Of a stretch of 64,000 nt of DNA, positions 42,543 through 53,440 are shown one piece after another (positions within the stretch are counted from its first letter, which is position 1; every line of letters starts with the position of its first letter). This stretch comes from Actinomycetota bacterium. Its GTDB lineage: Bacteria > Actinomycetota > Actinomycetes > Actinomycetales > Dermatophilaceae. The notes beneath the pieces were generated by a model, which saw only the letters and a program-made list of their open reading frames with translations, did not search any database and had not been told where the DNA came from. The stretch is taken from the NCBI GenBank assembly GCA_020160805.1, contig JAIUPO010000005.1, positions 62,001 through 126,000 on the forward strand. Direction: 5' to 3'. The translations under genes were made by a program, and so were the position numbers.

Positions 42543-44546
42543 GTGGCCACCGGGCGCGTGCTCAAGCGCATCATCGTGGGTCGGGCGATGCGCAGCGACA
42601 AGCTGCACGAGACCCTGCTCCCCAAACGGATCGCGCTCCCCGTCTTCGCGAGCGACGCACTATCCTCGGTCGCCTATGCGCCAGACGAGATCCTGCTGAC
42701 CTTGGGGTTGGCGGGCGGGGCATACACCCTGACCCACTCGTGGCAGATCGCGCTCGCGGTCGTCGGCGTTATGGCGGTCGTCGTCGCGAGCTATCGCCAG
42801 AATGTGCACGCCTATCCCTCCGGCGGCGGCGATTACGAGGTCGCGAGCGTCAACCTTGGGCCGCGCGCCGGGCTGACCGTCGCGAGCGCCCTGCTTGTCG
42901 ACTATGTCTTGACCGTCGCCGTCTCGGTGAGTTCGGGCGTGCAGAATGCCGCGAGTTCATTCAGCTTCGTGCGCGGGCATGAGGCCGCGGTCGCGGTCGG
43001 CATCGTGGTCTTGCTGACCGCCATGAACCTGCGCGGCGTCCGCGAGTCCGGAGCGGCCTTCGCGCTCCCGACCTATCTATTCATGTTCGCGGTCATCGGA
43101 ATGGCGATCACCGGCTTCGTGCGTCAGGCGACGGGGACGCTGCCGGATGCCGAGAGCGCCGGCCTGACGGTCGTGCCCGAGGAGGGCTATGAGTCCCTCG
43201 GCTCGCTGGCGCTCGCGTTTCTGCTGTTGCGGGCCTTCTCCTCAGGATGTGCCGCGCTGACCGGTGTCGAGGCGATCAGCAATGGGGTGCCGGCCTTCCG
43301 GAAACCGAAGAGCCGCAATGCCGCCACGACGCTGCTGATGATGGGCACGATCGCGGTCACCATGCTCTTGTCGATGGTGGCTCTGTCCCGGATGACCGGC
43401 GTGCACTTCGCCGAAGATCCGAGCACCCAATTGCTGCGCGATGGCGTCCCCGTGGGCGAGGACTACGTCCAGGACACCGTCATGGGACAGGTCTCCAAGG
43501 CCGTTTTCGACGGTTTCACCCCCGGCGTCGTCATCGTTTCGGCGGTGACCGGTCTGATTCTCTTCCTTGCCGCGAACACCGCCTTCAACGGCTTCCCCGT
43601 GCTCGGCTCGATCCTGGCCCGCGATGGCTACCTGCCGCGGCAACTGCATACGCGCGGGGACCGGCTCGCCTTCTCCAATGGCATCCTGATCCTCGCCGGC
43701 GCCGCCTGCGTCCTGATCATCGCGTATGACGCCGAGGTCACCCGTCTCATCCAGCTCTATATCGTCGGCGTCTTCGTCTCCTTCACTCTGAGCCAGATCG
43801 GGATGGTGCGCCACTGGAATCGCCACCTGCGCACCGAGCGGAACGCCTCGGCTCGGGCGCGCATGCGCCGCTCGCGCATCATCAATGCCATCGGCGGCGT
43901 CATCTGCGGGATGGTCCTGGTCGTGGTGCTGATCACGAAGTTCATCCACGGCGCCGGCTATGCCGTGGCCGCCATGGCCTTCCTCTATTGGGTGATGACG
44001 AAGATCCACAACCACTATGAGCGGGTCAGTGCCGAACTCGCAGTCAGCGAGGCGGAGGCCGACCACAACCGGCTGCCCTCGCGCGTGCACGCGATCGTGC
44101 TCATCTCCAAGCTGCACAAGCCGGCGCTGCGCGCGCTGTCGTATGCCCGCGCCACCCGCCCCAACCGCCTCGAAGCCATCACGGTCGACGTCGACCCGGC
44201 CGAAACCGCAGCCCTGCAACGAGATTGGGATGCGCGCGGCATACCCGTCCCGCTGACGGCGTTGGACAGTCCTTATCGCGAGATCATTCGGCCCATCGTC
44301 GAGCACATCAAATCGCTGCGCTCCGACAATCCGCGCGATGTCGTCGTGGTCTATGTCCCGGAGTATGTCGTCGGCCGGTGGTGGGAACAGATCCTGCACA
44401 ACCAAAGCGCTCTGCGCTTAAAGACCCGGCTGCGTTTCATGCCGGGGGTCATGGTCGCGAGTGTGCCGTGGCAGTTGCGGTCTTCGGCCGGGCAGGAACC
44501 GGTGTTGTCCGGGCCGGCGCCCGGTGATGTGCGGAGGGGCGAATGA
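42543..44546 (+). CDS. KimA-like APC family potassium transporter
   Basis: A 667-residue APC-fold permease starting at GTG 42543, directly after a TTAGAGT that may be a -10, so probably leaderless. The N-terminus LLPKRIALPVFASDALSSVA and YRQNVHAYPSGGGDYEVASV are typical of the KimA/YdaO branch, which includes high-affinity K+/H+ symporters controlled by cyclic di-AMP. After 12 helices a cytoplasmic domain of about 170 residues begins near NRLPSRVHAIVLISKLHKPA. The divergent trkA pair supports a role in potassium. An in-frame GTG at 42495 is the alternative. Confidence 0.82.
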   Translation: MATGRVLKRIIVGRAMRSDKLHETLLPKRIALPVFASDALSSVAYAPDEILLTLGLAGGAYTLTHSWQIALAVVGVMAVVVASYRQNVHAYPSGGGDYEVASVNLGPRAGLTVASALLVDYVLTVAVSVSSGVQNAASSFSFVRGHEAAVAVGIVVLLTAMNLRGVRESGAAFALPTYLFMFAVIGMAITGFVRQATGTLPDAESAGLTVVPEEGYESLGSLALAFLLLRAFSSGCAALTGVEAISNGVPAFRKPKSRNAATTLLMMGTIAVTMLLSMVALSRMTGVHFAEDPSTQLLRDGVPVGEDYVQDTVMGQVSKAVFDGFTPGVVIVSAVTGLILFLAANTAFNGFPVLGSILARDGYLPRQLHTRGDRLAFSNGILILAGAACVLIIAYDAEVTRLIQLYIVGVFVSFTLSQIGMVRHWNRHLRTERNASARARMRRSRIINAIGGVICGMVLVVVLITKFIHGAGYAVAAMAFLYWVMTKIHNHYERVSAELAVSEAEADHNRLPSRVHAIVLISKLHKPALRALSYARATRPNRLEAITVDVDPAETAALQRDWDARGIPVPLTALDSPYREIIRPIVEHIKSLRSDNPRDVVVVYVPEYVVGRWWEQILHNQSALRLKTRLRFMPGVMVASVPWQLRSSAGQEPVLSGPAPGDVRRGE

Positions 44547-45832
44547 GTCTGATCGTCGGCGACCGCGTCGAGGTCGAGATCGGCCCGGTGGCGCACGGTG
44601 GCTTCTGCGTGGCGCGTCATGACGGGCAGGTGCTCTTCGTGCGTCACAGCCTGCCGGGGGAGCGGGTCGTCGCGGAGGTGACCGAGGTCGGGTCCGGGGC
44701 GCGTTTCGTTCGCGCGGATGCGGTCGAGGTGCTGGCGGCCGCGCCGGGCCGGGTGCCCGCACCGTGTGTGTATGCCGCCCGCTGCGGCGGCTGCGACTTC
44801 CAGCACGTCGACCTGGCTCACCAGCGCGAGCTCAAGGCAGCCGTGGTGCGCGAGCAATTGCAGCGCCTGTCCGGGTTGGAGTGGCCGGTCGTGGTGGAGC
44901 CGGTGCCGGGGGACATCGAGGGCTTGCGGTGGCGGACGCGCGCGGAGTTCGCGGTCTCCGACGACGGCGAGGTCGGGATGCGCAAACACCGGTCCCACGA
45001 CATCGTGCCGATCGACGATTGCCTCATCGCGTCCGAGGCAGTGGTGGGAACCGGTGTCCTGCAACGGGATCCGAACACCATCCCGGATGACCTGGCGGCC
45101 TTTGATGTCGTCGCGCCGAGCGTTGGCGAGCCGTTGGTCGTGCCCATCCCGCGCGGCGCGGCGCCCAATCCAGTGCCGGATGTGGTGGAGACGGTCGACG
45201 GGATCGACGGAGCGTTCACCGTGTCGGCGCGCGGCTTCTGGCAGGTGCACCCCGGGGCCGCCTCGACTTTCGTGGCCGCGGCTCTCGAGGGGCTGGCGCC
45301 GGAGCCGGGGGAGCGAGCACTCGATCTTTACAGCGGCGTGGGGGTCTTCGCCGGGGCCCTGGCGGCCGCCGTCGGCCCGACGGGCCAGGTGATCGCGGTC
45401 GAGTCCGACGAGACGGCGACCCGGCACGCGGAAGCCAACCTGGCGGCATACGGCAACGCCGTGATCGTCCCCGCGCGGGTCGACGACGCCTTCGGGATTC
45501 CCCGAGCTCAAAAGGGCCCGCGGCGACGCGGCTCCCGGCCGCGCGGCGCCACGCGGCACCCCCTCATACCCACGAGCGCCGACCTCGTGCTGCTCGACCC
45601 GCCGCGCACCGGCGCCGGCGCGGGCGTCGTGCGCGCCATCGCCGCGCTGCGTCCCCGGGCCATCGCGTATGTCGCGTGCGACCCCGCCGCCCTCGCCCGC
45701 GACCTGGCCACCTTCGCGCAGGAGGGGTATGCCGTCCGCACCCTGCGCGCCTTCGACGCCTTCCCCATGACCCACCACGTCGAGTGCGTCGCGCTGCTGG
45801 CTCCCATTTCTCTCCGGATGCCGAAAAGTTGA
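44543..45832 (+). CDS. TrmA/RlmC-family RNA uridine methyltransferase
   Basis: A 429-residue class I RNA m5U methyltransferase-like enzyme. An N-terminal TRAM domain (residues 1-60) is followed by iron-sulphur cysteines C75, C81 and C84 (CVYAARCGGCDFQH) and a fourth Cys in IDDCLI. SAM motif I is ALDLYSGVGVFAGAL, the DPPRTG loop is at LVLLDPPRTGAGAG, and the catalytic Cys is in AYVACDPAALARDL. The ATG overlaps the transporter stop. The last residues (SLRMPKS) and the stop codon come from a palindromic repeat, so the C-terminus has been rewritten. Confidence 0.88.
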   Translation: MSLIVGDRVEVEIGPVAHGGFCVARHDGQVLFVRHSLPGERVVAEVTEVGSGARFVRADAVEVLAAAPGRVPAPCVYAARCGGCDFQHVDLAHQRELKAAVVREQLQRLSGLEWPVVVEPVPGDIEGLRWRTRAEFAVSDDGEVGMRKHRSHDIVPIDDCLIASEAVVGTGVLQRDPNTIPDDLAAFDVVAPSVGEPLVVPIPRGAAPNPVPDVVETVDGIDGAFTVSARGFWQVHPGAASTFVAAALEGLAPEPGERALDLYSGVGVFAGALAAAVGPTGQVIAVESDETATRHAEANLAAYGNAVIVPARVDDAFGIPRAQKGPRRRGSRPRGATRHPLIPTSADLVLLDPPRTGAGAGVVRAIAALRPRAIAYVACDPAALARDLATFAQEGYAVRTLRAFDAFPMTHHVECVALLAPISLRMPKS

Positions 45833-45872
45833 GGTTCGACCGACTTTCTAGGGCACTCGAACCTCAACTTTT
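45807..45872. repeat. Hairpin with conserved GACTTTCTAGG loop, copy 2
   Basis: A perfect 16-bp stem AAAAGTTGAGGTTCGA (45824-45839) pairs with 45857-45872; the 17-base loop contains GACTTTCTAGGGCAC. Flanking TTTCTCTCCGGATGCCG (from 45807) is shared with the copy at 54746. It overlaps the last codons of the RNA methyltransferase gene. Confidence 0.85.
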
Positions 45873-45945
45873 CCACTCGAAGTTGCCCCCCGCCCCCAGC
45901 CGCTGGCGGGATGCGAGAAGATCGACAGCAGGACCCGATCTGAGA

Positions 45946-45963
45946 TATCTTGACGTCAAGATA
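45946..45963 (+). promoter_or_regulatory. 18-bp palindromic operator before acnA
   Basis: TATCTTGACGTCAAGATA is a perfect palindrome 38 bases before the acnA start. TTGACG inside it could be the -35 box, so a bound protein would block RNA polymerase. Aconitase genes in actinobacteria are commonly under TetR-type (AcnR-like) or iron-dependent control; the protein that binds here is not known. Confidence 0.75.
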
Positions 45964-46000
45964 CTTTAGGCAGATAGACGCGTGGCGTCGGAAGGAGCCA

Positions 46001-48667
<2,667 letters not shown>

Positions 48668-48689
48668 CCCGACCCCGCCCGCGTATGCC

Positions 48690-48722
48690 GCGGCCCGCCA
48701 CCTCTCGCAGGTGGCGGGCCGC
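48690..48722 (+). terminator. acnA terminator hairpin
   Basis: A 14-bp stem (GCGGCCCGCCACCT and its complement) with a 5-base loop, 22 bases after the acnA stop. No U tract, as is usual in high-GC actinobacteria. Confidence 0.8.
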
Positions 48723-48749
48723 GCGCGCGTTTGGGGCGGCATACGCCCT

Positions 48750-48856
48750 GACTCGCACAAACGGTCGTGAGTCGACCGTTTCGTCGTGGGTCCCCCCACC
48801 GGATGGGGGAGTCACGACCAATCGCGCGAGTCACGACTATATGGGGGACTCACGAT
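48750..48856. repeat. About 95-bp palindromic repeat, copy 2
   Basis: Shares TTTCGTCGTG, GGAGTCACGAC, the ATGGGGGA blocks and their spacing with 34366-34461. Here the repeat runs further with GACTCACGA. Lies between the acnA terminator and a small zinc-ribbon gene. Confidence 0.7.
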
Positions 48857-48904
48857 CCGTGGGTGGGGTGCGACGGACCGAGCACGAGGCATAGCGTGTG
48901 CCGC

Positions 48905-49189
48905 ATGAGCGGCTATCAGCAGATCCCCGTGCCCGAGCGATCCGACGGTGCCCAGCCGGCCCGACGCGGGACGCCGCAATGCCCGTGGTGCGGTGAGACG
49001 GGCTTCGAGCCGGGCTTCATCGAGGACACCGGCCAGGCCGCCAAGGGTTTCGCCCGCTGGATCCCGGGCGAGATGAACAAAGGCATCTTCGGCGGCGCCG
49101 CGCGCTTCGGCCGGGAGCGGATGGACATCAACGGTCAGCGCTGCCTTTCCTGCGGCTTCCTCGCGCTCTTCGCGAGCTACGGGAGCTAA
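48905..49189 (+). CDS. Small hypothetical zinc-ribbon protein
   Basis: A 94-residue protein (MSGYQQIPVPERSDGAQPAR) with one zinc ribbon formed by CPWCGETGFEPGF and a distant CLSCGF. The family is not one I can name; the middle ARWIPGEMNKGIFGGAARFG segment is hydrophobic and glycine-rich. Actinobacteria encode similar small proteins of unknown function. Start ATG 48905. Confidence 0.65.
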   Translation: MSGYQQIPVPERSDGAQPARRGTPQCPWCGETGFEPGFIEDTGQAAKGFARWIPGEMNKGIFGGAARFGRERMDINGQRCLSCGFLALFASYGS

Positions 49190-49226
49190 CCGGCTCAGCC
49201 GCTGCTCGGCTGGCAGACTCGACGCC

Positions 49227-49820
49227 ATGGCACATGTTCTGATCCTGCACTCCGCCCTCGGCCTGCGCCCGGCGGTGCGGTCACTGGCCGACGACCTGCG
49301 GGCGAGCGGTCATGAGGTGAGCGCGCCGGACCTCTTCGAGGGGCGCACCTTCGAGGGCGGCGAGGAGGGGTATGCCGAGGCGGTCGCCTTCACCCGTGGT
49401 CGCCGAGGGGAGATCCAGGCCGCGGCGGACACGGCCTACGCCAGCATCACCGGACCCCGGATCGTCCTCGGCTTCTCCATGGGCGCCGGCGTGGCGCAGG
49501 AGTATGCCCAGCAAAAGCCTGAGGTAGTCGGCGCGATCCTCGTCGGCGGGGGCGGCCTGTATGAGGGCTGGACTGAGCCCATCTGGCGCACCGGGGTGCC
49601 GCTCGCGCTGCACCATACGATCGACGATCCGTGGATGGACGGCGATGTCGCCGGCATGATCCAGGTGGCGGCTCGCGCCGGCGCGGACGTCTCGGACTAC
49701 ACCTACCCCGGCAACGGTCACCTGTTCTTCGACGAGGGTCTGCCCCTGGAGTATGACGCCGCTTCCGCCGCCCTCCTGCGCGCCCGCCTCGACGGCTTCT
49801 TGGGTCGCTTCTCGATCTGA
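49227..49820 (+). CDS. Dienelactone hydrolase family protein
   Basis: A 197-residue alpha/beta hydrolase. It begins HVLILHSALGLRPAVRSLAD, has the nucleophile region GPRIVLGFSMGAGVAQEYAQ (Ser in GFSMG rather than the Cys of true dienelactone hydrolases), the acid near DPWMDG and the His in YPGNGHLFFDEG. The substrate is unknown. Stand-alone gene 37 bases after the zinc-ribbon gene. Confidence 0.85.
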   Translation: MAHVLILHSALGLRPAVRSLADDLRASGHEVSAPDLFEGRTFEGGEEGYAEAVAFTRGRRGEIQAAADTAYASITGPRIVLGFSMGAGVAQEYAQQKPEVVGAILVGGGGLYEGWTEPIWRTGVPLALHHTIDDPWMDGDVAGMIQVAARAGADVSDYTYPGNGHLFFDEGLPLEYDAASAALLRARLDGFLGRFSI

Positions 49821-49865
49821 GCGCTCGACCGACTCGCTGCTCCATTTGCTACGGAGGTGTCGCCC

Positions 49866-50128
49866 GTGACCACCATCGCGCATCGAGAGCTACGCAATAG
49901 CAGCAGCGAGATACTCCGTCGCGTCGAGGCGGGGGAGAGCTTCACGATCACGAACCCGGCAAAGTGGTCGCGGTTCTGTCCCCTGTTCGACGTGATGCCC
50001 TCCAGCAACTGATTGCGGACGGGGGGGCCGTGCCGGCCAAGGCGCCCACACGATCCCTTTCGGGGTTGGCTCACTCCGAGCCGTGGACCACCAAGGAACT
50101 GCTCGAGGATCTCCGCGGCGACCGATGA
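49866..50128 (+). pseudogene. Phd/YefM-type antitoxin, frameshifted
   Basis: GTG 49866 with GGAGG upstream opens TTIAHRELRNSSSEILRRVE and AGESFTITNP, a clear Phd/YefM antitoxin N-terminus. After this the frame slips. The continuation GKVVAVLSPVRRDALQQLIA and LSGLAHSEPWTTKELLEDLR is in another frame. One missing G in the CCGG at about 49960-49965 explains it (length is 3n+2). The restored stop overlaps the toxin start (ATGA), the normal operon layout. Confidence 0.8.
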
Positions 50129-50304
50129 TCGCCTACCTCGACACGGCCGCTCGACTCGCCTCATCGCTGCGATCCGCGGACGCGATTGACTTGGTCACGG
50201 CCCAGCGGGTGAACGCTGAGGTGCTGATCGCTTATGACCGCGAGCTGTGCGCTACTGCGATGGATGCCGGCTTGGATGTGTCGAGTCCTGGGCTGTCGAG
50301 CTGA
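50125..50304 (+). pseudogene. PIN-domain toxin with large internal deletion
   Basis: A 59-residue remnant of a VapC-type ribonuclease. The first residues MIAYLDTAA hold the first catalytic Asp, then the sequence jumps to SADAIDLVTAQRVNAEVLIA and YDRELCATAMDAGLDVSSPG, which belong to the C-terminal third of a PIN domain. About 70 residues are missing between them, including acidic catalytic residues, so it should be inactive. Confidence 0.75.
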
Positions 50305-50336
50305 GCCGGGTTTGCCCGTCGGCTAACCTTCGCCAC

Positions 50337-50885
50337 GTGCCCACGTACATCGCCTTCTTGCGCGCGATCAATCTCGGCGCGACGCGGAAGTTCCCCAAGG
50401 ATGCGGTCAAGCAGGCCACCGAGGCGGCGGGCGGGACCGACGTCGAGACCTACCTCAACACCGGCAATGTGCGCCTCACCTCCGCACGACGCTCCGTCGC
50501 CGCCGTGGCCAGGGATCTGGAGCAGGCGTATGCCGCAGACCGCGGCTTCGAGGTGCCGACCGTCGTCTTCACTCCAGCCGAAGTCGTCGAGATCGTCGCT
50601 CGCGCGACGGCTTTGGCTGATCAGTACGGCCCGGTCAAGAATCACTACATCGCGCTCTACGCGGATGCCCCGAGCGCCGCTGCGGCCACCGCCGTCCACG
50701 CTCTCGAGGTCGAGGGTGAGCGGTGCGTTGTGGACGGACGCGCCGCACATGCCCTGCTCCACGGTGATATTCACTCGGCAAAACTCTTCCGCGCCAAGCA
50801 ATTCAACGCGCTCGGGGTGGGCACGTCACGCACGCGGGCGGTCCTGACGACCGTTGCCGAGAAGTGGTGCGCCGATGTCGAGTGA
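50337..50885 (+). CDS. DUF1697 family protein
   Basis: A 182-residue protein of the DUF1697 family: TYIAFLRAINLGATRKFPKD at the start and DVETYLNTGNVRLTSARRSV, both hallmark segments, with SAKLFRAKQFNALGVGTSRT at the end. The function is unknown. GTG 50337 follows a TAACCT -10-like hexamer (50324-50329) closely, indicating a leaderless message. Overlaps the deaminase gene by 11 bases. Confidence 0.88.
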   Translation: MPTYIAFLRAINLGATRKFPKDAVKQATEAAGGTDVETYLNTGNVRLTSARRSVAAVARDLEQAYAADRGFEVPTVVFTPAEVVEIVARATALADQYGPVKNHYIALYADAPSAAAATAVHALEVEGERCVVDGRAAHALLHGDIHSAKLFRAKQFNALGVGTSRTRAVLTTVAEKWCADVE

Positions 50886-51315
50886 CCCGGCGGCCGGGCC
50901 AACGCACGCCGACCTGATTCGGGAGGCGGCGGCATACCTCAACCCCGTCGAGATCAGTGGCCGGCTCTTCGGCAATGGCGCGGCCATCGCCGAGACGCCG
51001 GACGGACGGCACTTTCCGGGGGTCTGCATCGACACCCCCTGCGGCACCGGCTTCTGCGCCGAGGCGGCGGCGATCGCAGCGATGGTCACCGCCGGCGAGC
51101 AGCGGATCGCCCGCATCGTCGCGGTGTGGCGCGACCCCAGCACCGAACGACTGCACGTGCTGCCGCCGTGCGGACGATGCCGGCTCTTCATCAGTCAGGT
51201 GCACGCCGACAACCTCCACCGCACCCGGGTGATCCTCGGAGATCAGGAGGCCGCTGTTCTCGCCGACCTCATCCCCAGGCACGAATGGCCGTCACCGCTC
51301 GACAGCCCCTTCTAA
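50875..51315 (+). CDS. Cytidine deaminase-like zinc enzyme
   Basis: A 146-residue member of the cytidine deaminase superfamily. The zinc site is CAEAAAIAAM (Cys with catalytic Glu) and PPCGRCRLF (PCxxC). GNGAAIAETPDGRHFPGVCI is the substrate-facing strand. Similar to CDD/blasticidin-S deaminases; nucleoside specificity is not evident. ATG 50875 is inside the DUF1697 end, so the two are coupled. Confidence 0.82.
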   Translation: MSSDPAAGPTHADLIREAAAYLNPVEISGRLFGNGAAIAETPDGRHFPGVCIDTPCGTGFCAEAAAIAAMVTAGEQRIARIVAVWRDPSTERLHVLPPCGRCRLFISQVHADNLHRTRVILGDQEAAVLADLIPRHEWPSPLDSPF

Positions 51316-51416
51316 GGCGTACCGAGCCACTCGTGCCCGGCGGCCGATCCGTGCGTTGAGCCTCGTCGTCTGGTGACTAGGCTCGAATCGGAAAACCCCT
51401 GGCAAAGGAGCCCGAG

Positions 51417-52172
51417 ATGTCCATTCCCCACCGCACCGTTGGCCACGGCCCGAAGACGGTCTTCATCCTGCACGGCTGGTTCGGCTCCACCGACGGCTGG
51501 GGCACCTTCCCGGAGTATCTCGACCCGGACATCGCCACCTGGGTTTTCACCGACAACCGCGGCTATGGCGCCCGCATGGCGGAAGCGGGGGACTTCACCC
51601 TCGATGAGGTCGCCGACGACCTGCTCGCGCTCGCGGATGAGCTTGGGGCGCAGACTTTTTCGCTCGTCGGGCACTCCATGGGCGGAGCGGAGGTACTGCG
51701 CGTCCTCGCCAAGGCACCTGATCGCGTCGACAGGCTCATCGCCGTGACGCCCGTCGGTGCCTCGCCGACACCGCTCGACGACGCAGGGAAGGATCTCTTC
51801 TTCGGGGCGCCGGACGACGACGGGCGCCGCTTCGGCATAGTGGACTTCACGACCGGCAATCGGCTGGCGCCGCAGTTCGTCCAGTCGATCGTCGACTGGT
51901 CGCGTGCCCACTCCACGGTCGACGGATTCCGCGGCGCGGTCGAGGCTTGGGCCAATGCCGACTTCCTCGACGAGATCACGGGCAACGAGACGCCGATGCT
52001 CGTCATACCCGGCGAACACGACCCGGCGCTGGGGGTGGCCACCGTGAGCCAGACCTACGTACCCAACTTCCCCAACGCGAATGTCGAGGTCATGGGAAAC
52101 GCCGGGCACTACCCGATGTTCGAGACCCCGGTCGCCCTCGCCACGATGATCAACCGCTTTATCGCCGGCTGA
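51417..52172 (+). CDS. Alpha/beta fold hydrolase
   Basis: A 251-residue hydrolase. The oxyanion HGWFGSTDGW segment follows FILHG, the nucleophile Ser is in SLVGHSMGGAEVLRV, the acid in VIPGEHDPALG and the His in MGNAGHYPMFETP. It looks like an esterase or haloperoxidase-type enzyme, of unknown substrate. AAAGGAG lies 10 bases before the ATG. Confidence 0.88.
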   Translation: MSIPHRTVGHGPKTVFILHGWFGSTDGWGTFPEYLDPDIATWVFTDNRGYGARMAEAGDFTLDEVADDLLALADELGAQTFSLVGHSMGGAEVLRVLAKAPDRVDRLIAVTPVGASPTPLDDAGKDLFFGAPDDDGRRFGIVDFTTGNRLAPQFVQSIVDWSRAHSTVDGFRGAVEAWANADFLDEITGNETPMLVIPGEHDPALGVATVSQTYVPNFPNANVEVMGNAGHYPMFETPVALATMINRFIAG

Positions 52173-52176
52173 GGGC

Positions 52177-52335
52177 ATGGACCTCGCCGTAGCGACGGCA
52201 CTCCTGCACGATCCGGTCACCTACGAGACCGGAGTGCTTTATGCCGTACTCGCCATCCTGCGCCGCGTGCCGATCCGGTGGTCAGCATGGCGTGAGGCGC
52301 AGCCCGGAACGCCTCCGCGCCCCGCAGCGTCCTAA
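52177..52335 (+). CDS. Possible small protein
   Basis: A 52-codon frame (MDLAVATALLHDPVTYETGV) between the hydrolase and the NTR-like gene, with GAGGG just before its ATG. No homologue or motif is recognised; it could be spurious. It would end 4 bases before the next gene. Confidence 0.25.
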   Translation: MDLAVATALLHDPVTYETGVLYAVLAILRRVPIRWSAWREAQPGTPPRPAAS

Positions 52336-52339
52336 CCTC

Positions 52340-52948
52340 ATGCGCGCGCGGCTCTTCGCCGGCCTGGCCAGGCTTCTAGCGATCCTGGGACTCACGCTGC
52401 TCGCAACCGTGGGGCTGCCCGCCTCCACGGCTTGCGCCTGCTCGTGCGCCACGCCATCGGCCGGGGAGTTGATCGATTCGGTCGACGCGATCTTTGAGGG
52501 CACGGTGACGGAGGCGACGGACCCGCAGGGCCACGCGAAGACCGTTCGCTCCGATCGGCCAGTCATCCTGACTTTGGCCGTGAGCAAGGTCTACAAGGGC
52601 GAGGTGCACGCCACAACCCAGGTGACGACCGCGGCGGAGAGCGGTTCCTGCGGCTATCCACTGCCGGTCGGCAGTGCCCCGACGCTCTTTGCCCGGCTCG
52701 ACGCGAACGGTGGGCTCACGATCGCGGCGTGCGATCAGGTTGCCAATGTGGCGGAGGCCTCCGGTCTGCTCCCCGATGGCCGCGCACCACTGCCCGGTGC
52801 CGATGCGGCGGCCGCGCCCGAGGTCGGTGACAAGGCGTCCCTGTCGTATGCCGAGTCCGCCCTCCTCCTGACCGGACTGGCAGCTGTCGCCGCCGTCGCT
52901 GTCCTCGCCCTGCGCCGTCGTGCCAGCAACGGGAGGGGGCGCGCCTGA
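52340..52948 (+). CDS. Secreted NTR/TIMP-like protein with C-terminal anchor
   Basis: A 202-residue exported protein. A hydrophobic signal (LLAILGLTLLATVGLPAS) ends at the CACSC sequence, the cysteine cluster that opens netrin/TIMP-like domains (CACSCATPSAGELIDSVDAI, VYKGEV, a later SGSCGYPL). A C-terminal transmembrane helix (LLLTGLAAVAAVAVLALRRR) and basic tail anchor it in the membrane. The function is unknown; relatives are widespread in actinobacteria. ATG 52340. Confidence 0.78.
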   Translation: MRARLFAGLARLLAILGLTLLATVGLPASTACACSCATPSAGELIDSVDAIFEGTVTEATDPQGHAKTVRSDRPVILTLAVSKVYKGEVHATTQVTTAAESGSCGYPLPVGSAPTLFARLDANGGLTIAACDQVANVAEASGLLPDGRAPLPGADAAAAPEVGDKASLSYAESALLLTGLAAVAAVAVLALRRRASNGRGRA

Positions 52949-53005
52949 GCGGCGCCCACCCACGCAACTTGACGTCGGCACCAGATGCGCAGAATAATGC
53001 TCACT

Positions 53006-53440
53006 ATGAGCACTCAGACAACGCTTCCCCCGTTCCACCTGGCCATCCCCGTCGACGACATCGACTCGGCGCGCGAGTTTTATGGAGAGGTCATGGGCTT
53101 CGGCCGCGGCCGGTCCGACGAGCGCTGGACCGACTGGAATGTCGAGGGTCACCAGGTCGTCACGCACATGGTCGACGACTACACAGCTCCCGTCGCAGGC
53201 CACAATTTCGTCGACGGACACCAGGTTCCGGTCCCACACTTCGGTCTCGTCCTCAGCGTGGAGCGCTTCCGGCAACTCGCCGACCGGATGACCGAGCGCG
53301 GCACCGATTTCGTCATCAAGCCCTATGTCCGATTCCCGGGCGAGCCGGGGGAGCAGTGGACGATGTTCTTCCTCGACCCGTCGGGAAATGCCATGGAGTT
53401 CAAGGCTTTTGCCGACATGGATCAGCTCTTCGCCGTATGA
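53006..53440 (+). CDS. VOC family protein (glyoxalase-like)
   Basis: A 144-residue vicinal-oxygen-chelate fold protein: FHLAIPVDDIDSAREFYGEV, VPVPHFGLVLSV and the last metal-ligand region MFFLDPSGNAMEFKAFAD. His and Glu ligands are in place. Substrate unknown; it is coupled to a regulator downstream (ATGA overlap). Confidence 0.88.
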   Translation: MSTQTTLPPFHLAIPVDDIDSAREFYGEVMGFGRGRSDERWTDWNVEGHQVVTHMVDDYTAPVAGHNFVDGHQVPVPHFGLVLSVERFRQLADRMTERGTDFVIKPYVRFPGEPGEQWTMFFLDPSGNAMEFKAFADMDQLFAV

